In this document: in pieces, positions 1-8,500 of the stretch | How the letters are laid out: every line of letters begins with the position of its first letter | Numbering within the stretch: position 1 is the stretch's first letter | Origin: Penium margaritaceum | Taxonomy: Eukaryota > Streptophyta > Zygnematophyceae > Desmidiales > Peniaceae | Reading direction: 5' to 3' | Assembly: GCA_023375785.1 (NCBI GenBank) | Contig: SZWC01000578.1 | Span: forward strand, 61,771 to 99,975 | Length of the DNA: 38,205 nt | Made by a program: the position numbers and the translations under genes | The notes under the pieces: generated by a model | Seen by the model: only the letters and a program-made list of their open reading frames with translations | The model's database searches: none | What the model was told of the DNA's origin: nothing

Positions 1-1
1 A

Positions 2-63
<62 letters not shown>
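1..63. repeat. Compound microsatellite (ACGC)8 then (AC)n
   Basis: Positions 1-32 are eight perfect ACGC units and 33-63 are an AC dinucleotide run. The tract lies in the intron upstream of the first visible SDHB exon and ends only about 13 nt before its acceptor AG (75-76). The window begins inside the tract, so its full length is unknown. Confidence 0.97.
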
Positions 64-65
<2 letters not shown>

Positions 66-76
66 GTCTTACGCAG

Positions 77-1951
77 ATAATGGACGTGCTGGGCAAGATA
101 AAGAGCAGCGTGGACCCCACGCTGACGTACCGACGGTCGTGCCGCGAGGGCATATGCGGGTCGTGCGCCATGAACATCGACGGCCACAACACGCTCGCGT
201 GTCTCACGCCCGTGCACCCCGACCCCACCGTCGCGCACACCATCACGCCGCTTCCACACATGTTTGTCGTCAAAGACCTCGTCGTGGACTTGACGGCACA
301 GTACCAGCAGTACAAGTGAGCGCTTGGGAGGAGGGGGGGGGGTGGCCGAATGTGGAAAAGGAGCCTTGCTTCAATTCAAATGTCAAGTTTTTTTTTTTGG
401 TTTTTTTTTTTTTGAAGAAATATTTTTTATGGCACATGGTGGGGAGGATGCCAATGTCCTACGCGCCACCGCAAACAAGACATGGTACAGACCACATCCA
501 CAGAACAGGAAGAGCAGGGTTAACAGGCAAGGCCCTATGGCCAGGACCGCTACACTCGGGCATCCACCGGGTCCACGTAGCAGATGTCGGAAAGCGCCAC
601 TGGGCCCTGGAGCCATGGAGGTGGCGGGCGCTGCTGCAAGTCGTGCCGGAGCTCCACATCCGGCCGGCCGTGAGCCACGCATGCGCGATGGATAACAGCG
701 CACTGCCGGCGGATGCCTGCGAGGGAGAGGCGCTGGGCAAGGAAGGCCACCGACCGGCTCGTCCAGGTCGCCAGATCCTCTGGAGACGCTTCCTGATGCC
801 CCTGCTGCAAACAAAGCTGCGAGAGGCGGCGTAAAAAGTCCCAGTCTGCAAACAAAGTTTTTTCTCTTTTAGCATGTTTATCACATCCTCCAGTTTTCAT
901 TCGGGTCGGAGGATTAGTCAAGCCTCATCCTGGCTGTTTGGATAACTCGCAGTGATTATTCCATTGCTACGGGAACCATCTATCTGCCGACCGCCCCCCC
1001 CCCCTCCATGCTCTCTTGACACGCCCCCACCACCTCCTCCTCCTCCCGCCCTCCACAGGTCCATTGAGCCGTGGCTGAAGCGCAAGTCACCCCCTCCAGC
1101 GGACGGCAAGGAGTACCGTCAGAGTGTGGAGGAGCGTCATCGGCTGGACGGGCGCGAGCAGTGCATCCTGTGCTTCTGCTGCACCGCGTCGTGCCCGTCG
1201 TGGTGGTGGAACGCCGAACAGTTCCTCGGCCCCGCCGTGCTCATCCAGGCCAGCCGTTGGGTCATGGACTCGTACGTGGCGTGGCGTGGCATGGCGTGGC
1301 GTGGCATGGCGTGTCGTGGCATGGCGTGTCGTGGCATGGCGTGGCGTGGCGTGGCGCTGTTTAAGGGTTTGAAGTGGGAGGGATGGGGGGGGGGGGTGGC
1401 CTTGCGATGCTTTTTGGTGCATAGTCTTGGTGAGGTTTGAGTTGATTGCAGGTGGCAAACTACTGTACTGGTGGCAGGTGTCGGAGGGATTGTCTTGTTT
1501 GCAGCACAGATGCATGGTCCAAAAAACGATAAGTCGGTAGGGGGAGCTAAGAGGTGTCGGGGAGGCGTGTGTGGAGATGTGTTGAAATGGCCCGCAGTAC
1601 TGACACTGGAAATCGAAAGAACATGTGCCCTAAACCCTTTGAGCATGTGTGATGCTTGCGTATGCCATCCATGACCATGATGTTTGGTGGCATGATGTGG
1701 AATGGAATGAGATATTGTGGTATGGCATCGCATGACACATGGTTTTGAATGGCATGGTGTGACATGTGCATGGTGTAAGGATGGCATGCCATGCATGGTA
1801 CATGGTTTGATGGTGAGGCGTTGCATGAGAACTCGTCTGATGTCACTTCACATACCATGTTTTGTACGCCATTGCACAACAACATACAACAATAAAAATT
1901 TTCACGCGGCGCACGAAAGAAAGCAAGCAACAAAAAACACCCATCACATGC

Positions 1952-2043
<92 letters not shown>

Positions 2044-2265
2044 ACACACAGGCGCGAAGAGTACACTACGGAGCGGCTGCAGCAGCTGTCGTCGGCGCGC
2101 ATGTACAAGTGCCACACCATACTCAACTGCGCCGCGACGTGCCCCAAGCACCTCAACCCGGGCAAGTCCATCGCGCAGATGCGGCGCATGAACCTCCTCT
2201 CCGCCGTCACCGACCGCCCCGACACGCTCCCGCACATCAACCCCGCCAACATGCACGGGTCGTAG
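77..2265 (+). CDS. SDHB: Succinate dehydrogenase iron-sulfur subunit, 3' three exons (5' part outside window)
   Basis: This is the iron-sulfur subunit of respiratory complex II, on the matrix side of the inner mitochondrial membrane. It passes electrons from the FAD subunit to ubiquinone through three Fe-S clusters. The exons are 77-315, 1059-1271 and 2052-2265. Joined, they give 221 residues and a TAG stop at 2263-2265. Introns begin GTGAGC (316) and GTACGT (1272) and end CAG (1058, 2051). Both visible introns interrupt a codon after its second base: Lys80 (AA|G) and Ser151 (TC|G). All cluster ligands are present: C22, C27, C30, C42 for [2Fe-2S] ([10 protein letters not shown]); C115, C118, C121, C181 for [4Fe-4S] (CILCFCC); C125, C171, C177 for [3Fe-4S]. 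Oddities are PSWWWN where PSYWWN is usual, MYK where the family has LYR before C171, and a tail of roughly 20 residues after the region where most homologues end. The transit peptide and the first part of the ferredoxin-like domain lie upstream of the window. Confidence 0.96.
316..1058 (+). other. SDHB intron, 743 bp
   Basis: Donor AA|GTGAGC at 316 and acceptor CCTCCACAG ending at 1058. The acceptor follows a long C/T-rich tract (about 990-1057), a classical polypyrimidine tract. The intron contains a G run near 330-342, a T11-GG-T13 run at 388-413, and a GC-rich antisense segment described separately. Splicing here joins AA to G to make Lys80 and continues into SIEPWLKRK, the order seen in SDHB proteins. 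Confidence 0.93.
388..921 (-). pseudogene. Antisense insert with poly(A)-like end and a protein-like ORF (possible retrocopy fragment)
   Basis: On the - strand an open frame runs from about 921 to a stop at 550. Its best part, from about 840, reads [20 protein letters not shown], then [20 protein letters not shown], and ends YVDPVDARV. It looks like real protein, with balanced composition and alternating hydrophobic positions, whereas the other frames give the Arg/Pro/Ser-rich text typical of shadow frames. Its first in-frame ATG would drop only the first seven codons; alternatively it could be an exon, since TTTGCAG lies just before DWDF. Downstream on the same strand come about 135 nt of untranslated-looking sequence, then ATAAAAAATA and an A13-CC-A11 run. 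GTCAAG flanks both sides (382-387 and 917-922), a possible 6-bp target duplication. The helix pattern and an [15 protein letters not shown] stretch weakly recall the SAM-like core-binding domain of tyrosine recombinases, but I cannot assign a family. Confidence 0.35.
1276..1355. repeat. GTGGC/ATGGC pentanucleotide array, 16 units with 15-bp super-period
   Basis: Exactly sixteen 5-bp units fill 80 bp and start four bases into the intron. ATGGC occupies units 4, 7, 10 and 13, and GTGTC occupies units 8 and 11. The array therefore has a second-order period of three units (15 bp), which suggests recent growth by 15-bp slippage. Confidence 0.95.
1953..2041. repeat. (AC)44 dinucleotide repeat at a splice acceptor
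   Basis: An uninterrupted AC run ends about 10 nt before the acceptor AG of the last SDHB exon (2050-2051). There is no ordinary pyrimidine tract in between. Confidence 0.97.
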
Positions 2266-3640
2266 GCGTGCGGGTCTGTGGTCGGTGGATGAGGGGGGGG
2301 TGGGGATTGGGAGGGGATGTGCATGGCAGCACGCACGTAACAGAAGTACCACCATTTTGACTGTGACCTGCGGAGCATACACGGTCAGATTGGTGGTGAT
2401 TTTGTTACGTGCGGGATGGCATGCGCATGGGACTGCGGCGGCATGGCACATCGTGGGGGTCTCATCAACCCCGCCCACTGCTACTGCATCAAGGGTGATG
2501 GCCTCATCCCAAGTAATGTGTCATGGACATATGTGTGGGATGAGGTTTATGATGTGAGGCAATGGACGACTAGTGAGGGTATGGGGATGGAGGGAAATGA
2601 GGAGTGGGCCTTGTTGTTTTTCGTATGAGAGTGGTCAAATGGATGAGTGACCAAGAAATTTTGGGAAAGGGGAGGGGTGAGGGGTGTTGTAAAATGATGA
2701 TGTCTGAGCCTCTTTCTGAACATGGGCTCTAAGCAAAATCGTTGGAAACAAATGTCCACATTTGTGGACAAATGTAGAGACTGTGTATGTCATCGGCGAT
2801 AGGTTTGTGCTTACAAGAATCATGATTAAATCAACAGGTATTCTTCTGGAAAAGTGAAGGCTGGACTGTCACTGCATGGAGTTCTGTGTTCTCTCCAAAG
2901 GTGTCATTGAGCATGACAACAAATCATGTTTTACTTACATACATTGAAAAAGTATAAAACGATAGTGTTGAAATTAAAATGCCACACACTGAGGAACAAG
3001 AGTTTCAAATGTTCCAATCAATGTGCATCAATGCATGTGAAAATAACCCTCCCTCCCAAAACACGTATGGTTCAAGGAAAACTAGCTGATTAGATTCTTC
3101 CATTTTCTTGCTTACAATTTAACATCTGTTCACACTAATTATCAGGATCAGCTTTTCCTCCATCCATTCACACCAAAACAGTTAGAAAACAAACTGTATG
3201 TGGCTTTTGTTTGTGGGACAGAAGGACATAAAGAGATTGATTGTCACATAGCCAAGTGTAAACACGTTATCACGTAATTGTTTTCACACAATCACATGTA
3301 CAACTGATACCAGAACATGACGAGTATGCATGCTTGATCCATGGACACATCCAATCATGTGCCTGTGTAATTATGCTCCACAGAGCCTAAGCATCTGTGG
3401 GTCCATACACTCACATGTTTATCCACGGAGATGCTCATGTGCCCAACCATGCACCTGTATAACCATGTGTCCATGTGCAATGTTTCCCATAGTTGACCCC
3501 AGGTTCCGATGTGACCGCAGTTTCGCGGCCTCAGCACCGCGATTAACTGCGATATGGCATCGATGTGCAACGACAAGCTCACCTCCGCCAAACCTCGCAA
3601 ATCTTCCTGTTTACTTCCTGGAAGGTGGCGTTCAACCCCA
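2266..3640. other. SDHB 3' flank; no recognisable gene
   Basis: The first few hundred bases should include the SDHB 3' UTR, but I could not place a polyadenylation signal with confidence. The rest is AT-rich. It contains a small inverted repeat at 2753-2770 and a segment (about 3340-3485) with many CATGTG / CCATG words that looks like a decayed short tandem repeat. None of the open frames here has convincing protein composition. A GC-richer stretch (3490-3640) leads into the satellite. Confidence 0.6.
2753..2770. repeat. Small inverted repeat TGTCCAC-ATTT-GTGGACA
   Basis: Perfect 7-bp arms with a 4-nt loop. It overlaps a second inverted repeat with 8-bp arms, ACATTTGT and ACAAATGT. The position downstream of SDHB would allow a 3'-end role, but nothing else supports one. 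Confidence 0.5.
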
Positions 3641-4149
3641 TTAGTAGGTCAGAAGTAGGACGCAAGTAGGGCACAACTAGGGCGGAACTAGAGCGCAACT
3701 AGGACGCAAGTAGGGCGCAAGTAGGGCGCAACTAGGGCAAAACTAGGGCGCAACTAGGGCGCAACTAGGGTGCAAGTAGGGCGCAAGTAGGGCACAACTA
3801 GGGTGCAAGTAGGGCGCAACTACGGCGCAACTACGGCGCAACTAGGGCGTAGCTAATGACCAAATGAGGTGCAACTAGGACGTAACTGGGGCGCAAGTTG
3901 GACACAACTAGGGTGCAACTAGTGCGCAACAAGGGCGCCACTAGGGCGTAGCTAGTACCCAACTGAGGTGCAACTAGGGTGCAACTAGGGCGCAACTAGG
4001 TTGTAACTAGGGTGTAAGTAGGGTGCAAGGAGGGCGCAAGTAGGACGCAACTGTGGCACAACTAGGGCGCAACTAAGGCGCAACTAGGGCGCAAGTAGGG
4101 CGCAACTAGGGCGCAAGTAGGACGCAACTAGGGCCCAAGTAGGACACAC

Positions 4150-4260
4150 GTACGGCCCAACTAGGGCATGGCTAGGACCCAACTGAGGCGCAAGTACAGC
4201 GCAACTAAAGCGCAGCTAGGGCGCAAATAGGACGGAGGTAGGGCGAAAATAGGGCGCAAC
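4150..4260 (+). repeat. First copy of the roughly 95-bp punctuation module of the higher-order repeat
   Basis: The module reads GTACGGCCCAA, then CTAGGGCGTAG, CTAGTGCCCAA, CTGAGGCGCAA, then a CAGCTAGGGCGGAAG / TAGGACGGAAG segment. Clear + copies start near 4150, 4931, 8302, 8992, 10069, 12355, 13441, 14384, 15599, 16711, 18798, 19950, 21941, 22501, 23718 and 24860, with weaker ones near 6515 and 11720. Inverted copies lie near 27,840-27,930, 29,045-29,130, 30,060-30,150, 33,765-33,860 and 34,695-34,785. A shorter form, only GTAGCTAGTGCCCAACTGAG, is interspersed more often. Confidence 0.85.
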
Positions 4261-4380
4261 TAGAGCGCAAGTAGGGCGCAACTAGGGTGCAACTAGGGCA
4301 CAACTAGGGCGTAGCTAGTGCCCAACTGAGGAGCAACTAGGGTGCAACTAGAGCGCAACTAGGACACAAGTAGAGCGCAA

Positions 4381-4700
4381 CTATGGTACAACTAGGACGC
4401 AACTAGGATGCAACTAGGACACAACTAGGGCGCAAGTAGGGCGCAACTAGGGCGCAACTAGGATGCAACTAGGGCGTAGCTGGTGCCCAACTGAGGCACA
4501 ACTAGGGCGCAACTAGGGCGCAAGTAGGACACAAGTAGGGCGCAAATAGGGCACAACTAGGGCACAACTAGGGCGCAACTAGGACGCAACTAGGGCGCAA
4601 CTAGGGCGCAACTAGAGCGCAACTAGGGCGCAAGTAGGGCACAAGCACGGCCCAACTTGGGCGTAGCTAGTACCCAACTGAGGCACAAGTAGGGCGCAAT
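4381..4700 (+). repeat. Recent duplication inside the satellite, copy 1
   Basis: Positions 4381-4700 and 5238-5557 are nearly identical, with about five differences in the first 300 bp, at a constant offset of 857 bp. Most other monomer neighbourhoods differ far more. The two copies share rare variants such as CTATGGTACAA, GTAGCTGGTGCCCAACTG and AAGCACGGCCCAACTTGGG in the same order. Similarity falls away on both sides, which marks the edges of the event. Confidence 0.85.
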
Positions 4701-5237
4701 TAGGGCGCAACTAGGGCGCAAGTAGGGGGCAAGTAGGATGCAAGTAGGGTGCAAGTAGGGCGCAACTAAGGCACAACTAGGGTGCAACTAGCGCGCAACT
4801 AGGGTGCAAGTAGGGCGCAATTATGGTGCAACTAGGGCGCAACTAGGGAACAACAAGGACACAACTAGGGAGTAGCAAGTGCCCAACTGAAGCGCAAGTA
4901 CGGCACAACTAGGGCACAAGTAGGGCGCATGTACGGCCCAACTAGGCGTACCTAGTGTCCAACTGAGGCCCAAGTAGGGCGCAACTAGGGCGCAGCTAGG
5001 GCGGAAGTAGGACGGAAGTAGGGCGCAAGTAGGGTGCAACTAGGGCTCAACTAGGACACAACTAGGACACAACTAGGGCGCGAGTAGGGTACAACTAGGG
5101 CAAAACTTGGGCGCAACTAGAGCGCAAATAGGGTGTAACTAGGGCGCAACTAGGACGCAACTAGGGCGCAGCTTGTGCCCAACTGAGCCACAACTAGGAT
5201 GAAACTAGGGCGCAAGTAGGATGCAAATAGAGCGCAA

Positions 5238-5557
5238 CTATGGTACAACTAGGACGCAACTAGGACGCAACTAGGACACAACTAGGGCGCAAGTAGGGCG
5301 CAACTAGGGCGCAACTAGGGTGCAACTAGGGCGTAGCTGGTGCCCAACTGAGGCACAACTAGGGCGCAACTAGGGGGCAAGTAGGACACAAGTAGGGCGC
5401 AAATAGGGCACAACTAGGGCACAACTAGGGCGCAACTAGGACGCAACTAGGGCGCAACTAGGGCGCAACTAGAGCGCAACTAGGGCGCAAGTAGGACACA
5501 AGCACGGCCCAACTTGGGCGTAGCTAGTACCCAACTAAGGCACAAGTAGGGCACCAT
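5238..5557 (+). repeat. Recent duplication inside the satellite, copy 2
   Basis: Partner of the segment at 4381-4700. At its right end, near 5545, the sequence departs (GGCACCATTAGGGTGC), so the homology ends there. Confidence 0.85.
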
Positions 5558-8500
5558 TAGGGTGCAACTAGGGCGGAAGTAGGATAGAAGAAGGACGTAA
5601 GTAGGGCGCAACTAGGGCGCACCTAGGGCGCAACCAGGCCGCAAGTAGGGCGCAACTAGGGAAAAGCTAGGGCGTAACTAGGTCGCAACTAGATGCAAGT
5701 AGGGCGCAAGTAGGGCGCAAATAGGACGCAAGTAGGACGCAACTAGGACACAAGTAGGACGCAACTGGGGCGTAACTAGGGCGTAACTAGTACTCGACTG
5801 AGGCGCAACAAGGACAAAACTAGGGCGCAAGTAGGGCGCAAGTAGGGCGCAAGTAGGGCGCAACGAGGGCGCAACTAGGGCGAAACTAGGTCGCAACTAG
5901 GGCGCAAGTAGGACGCAACTAGGACACAACTGGGGTGCAACTAGGTCGTAGCTAGCACTCGACTGAGGCGCAACAAGGGTGCAACTAGGACGCACATAGG
6001 GCGCAACTAGGACGCAACTTGGGTGCAAGCAGGGCGCAATTAGGGCACAACTAGGGCGCAAGTAGGGCGCAAGTAGGGCACAACTAGGACGCAACTAGGG
6101 CGCAAATAGGACGCAACTAAGGCACAAATAGGGCACAACCTGGGTGCAACTAGGGGGCAACTAGGGCGCAAGTAGGGGGAAAGTAGGATGCAACTAGGGC
6201 GCAACTAGGACGCAAATAGGGTACACCTAAGGTGCAACTAGGGCGGAACGAGGGCATAGCTAGTGCCCGACTGAGGCGCACCTAGGACGCAACTAGGACA
6301 CAACTAGGGCATAACTAGGGTGTAACTAGGGCGCAACTAGGGCGTAAGTAGGATACAACTAGGACATTACTAGGGCGTAGCTAGTGCCCAACTGAGGCGC
6401 AACCAGGATGCAACTAGGACGCAAATAGGGCGCAAGTAGGACGCAACTAGGGCACAACTAGGGCGCAACTAGGGCGCAACTAGGGCGCAACTAGGACGCA
6501 AGTAGGGCGCAAGTAAGGCCGAACTACGGGGTAGCTAGTGTCCAACTGAGGCGGAAGTAGGGCGCAATGAGGGCGTAACTAGGGCGGAAGTGGGACGGAA
6601 GTAGGGCTCAAGTAGGGCGCAACTAGGGCGCACCTAGGGCGTAACTAGGGCGCAACTAGGGCGCAAGTAGGACACAACTAGGAAAAAACTAGGACGCAAC
6701 TAGGGCACAACTAGGGCGCAAGTAGGGCGCAAGTATGACACAACTAGGACGTAACTAGGGATAGCTAGTGCCCAACTGAGGCGTAACTAGGGCGCAACTA
6801 GGGTGCAACTAGGACGCACGTAGGACGCAACGAGGGTGCAACTAGGGCTCAACTAGGGCACAACTAGGGTGCAGGTAGAAGCAACTAGGGCGCAACTAGG
6901 GAGCAACTAGGGCACAACTAGGGCACAACTAGGGCGTAGCCAGTGTCCAACTGAGTCGCAACTAGGGCACAACTAGGGTGCAACTTGGGCGCAACTAGGG
7001 CGCAACTAGGGCGCAACTAGGGCGTAAGTAGGACGTAATTAGGGCACAACTAGGGCACAACTTCGGCGTAGCTAGTGCCCAACTGAGGCGCAACTAGGGC
7101 GCAACTAGGGCACAACTAGGGCGCAAGAAGGGCGCAACGAGGGCGTAAGTAGGGCGCAACTAGGGCAGAACTAGGGCGCAAGTTGGGCGCAAGTAGGGCG
7201 CAAGTAGGATGCAAGTAGGGTGCAAGTAGGACGCAACTAGGGCACACGTAGGGCGAAACTAGGGTGCAACTAGGGTGCAACTAGGGCGCAAGTAGGGGGT
7301 AAGTAGGACGCAACTTAGTTACAAATAGGAAGGAAGGAGGGTGCATCTAGGGCACAACTAGGGCACCACTAGGACGTAGCCAGTGCCCAACTGTGGCGCA
7401 ACTAGGGCGCAACTAGGACGCAACTAGGGCGCAACTAGGGCGTAACTAGGGCGCAACTGGGGCATAAGTAGGGCACAACTAGGATGCAACTAGGGCGTAG
7501 CTAGTGCTCAACTGAGGCGCAACTAGGGTGCAACTAGGACACAAGTAGGGTACAACTAGGATGCAACAAGGACGCAACTAGGGCGCAACTAGGACACAAG
7601 TAGGGCGCAACTCGGGCACAACTAGGACGCAACTAAGGCGCAACTACGACGCACCTAGGGCGCAACTAGGGCGTTACTAGTGCCCAACTGAGGCGCAACT
7701 AGGGTACAAATAGGGTGCAACTAGGGCGCAAGTAGGGCGCGACTAGGGCGCAACTAGGGCGCAAGTAGGGCGAAACAAGGACACAACTAGGACGCCAGTA
7801 GGGCACAACTAGGGTGCAACTAGGACGCAACAAGGGTGCAACTAGGACGCAACAAGGGCACAAGTAGGGCACAAGTAGGGCACAAGAAGGGCACAAGAAG
7901 GGCACAACTAGGCTGCAACTAGGGGACAACTAGGGGGCAACTAGGACGCAACTAGGGCGCAACTGGGACGCAATTAGGGCGCAACTAGCACAACTAGGGT
8001 GTAACTAGGGCGCAAGTAGGGCCAAACTAGGACGGAACTAGGATAAAACTAGGCTACAACTAGGGTGCAACTAGGGCGCAACTAGGCCGCAACTAGGGCG
8101 CAAGTAGTACGCAAGTAGGGCGCAAGTAGGGCGCAAGTAGGATGCAACTAGGGCGCAACTAGGGCGCAAGTAGCGTGTAACTAGGGTGCAACTATGGCAC
8201 AACTAGGGCGCAACTAAGGCGCAACTAATGTCCAACTGAGGCGAAAGTAGGGCATAACTAGGGCATTACTAGGGCGCAACTAGGGTGCAAGTAGGGCGTA
8301 AGCACGGCCCAACTAGGGCGAAGCTAGTGCCTAACTGAGGCACAAATAGGGCACAACTAGGACGCAGCTAGGACGGAAGTTAGACGACAGTAGGGCGCAA
8401 GTAGGACACAACAAGGGCGCAACTAGGATACAACTAGGGTGCAAGTAGGGCGCAAGTAGGGTAGAACTAGGGTGAAACTAGGGCGCATCTAGGGCGTAAG

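Larger units (their letters stand above)
1272..2051 (+). other. SDHB intron, 780 bp, repeat-rich
   Basis: Donor TC|GTACGT at 1272 and acceptor ACACACAG ending at 2051. Splicing rebuilds Ser151 and continues into REEYTTERL, matching the conserved DSRDEYTKERL-type block of plant SDHB. The intron holds a GTGGC pentamer array next to the donor, a G run (about 1385-1396), a CATGG-rich segment (about 1655-1815) that looks like a decayed relative of the pentamer, and an 88-nt AC run just before the acceptor. Confidence 0.93.

Noticed and set aside
64..834. Long + frame (256 codons) across the first SDHB exon and intron
   Set aside because: It reads SDHB exon 77-315 in the wrong frame and then runs through intron sequence. 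The correct frame has the SDHB cysteine motifs.
1137..1826. 229-codon - strand frame opposite SDHB
   Set aside because: It consists of His/Pro/Thr-rich translation of the pentamer and CATGG repeats and is antisense to a confirmed exon.
1547..2478. Frames with long Cys-Val or Thr-His runs
   Set aside because: These are translations of the AC dinucleotide repeat.
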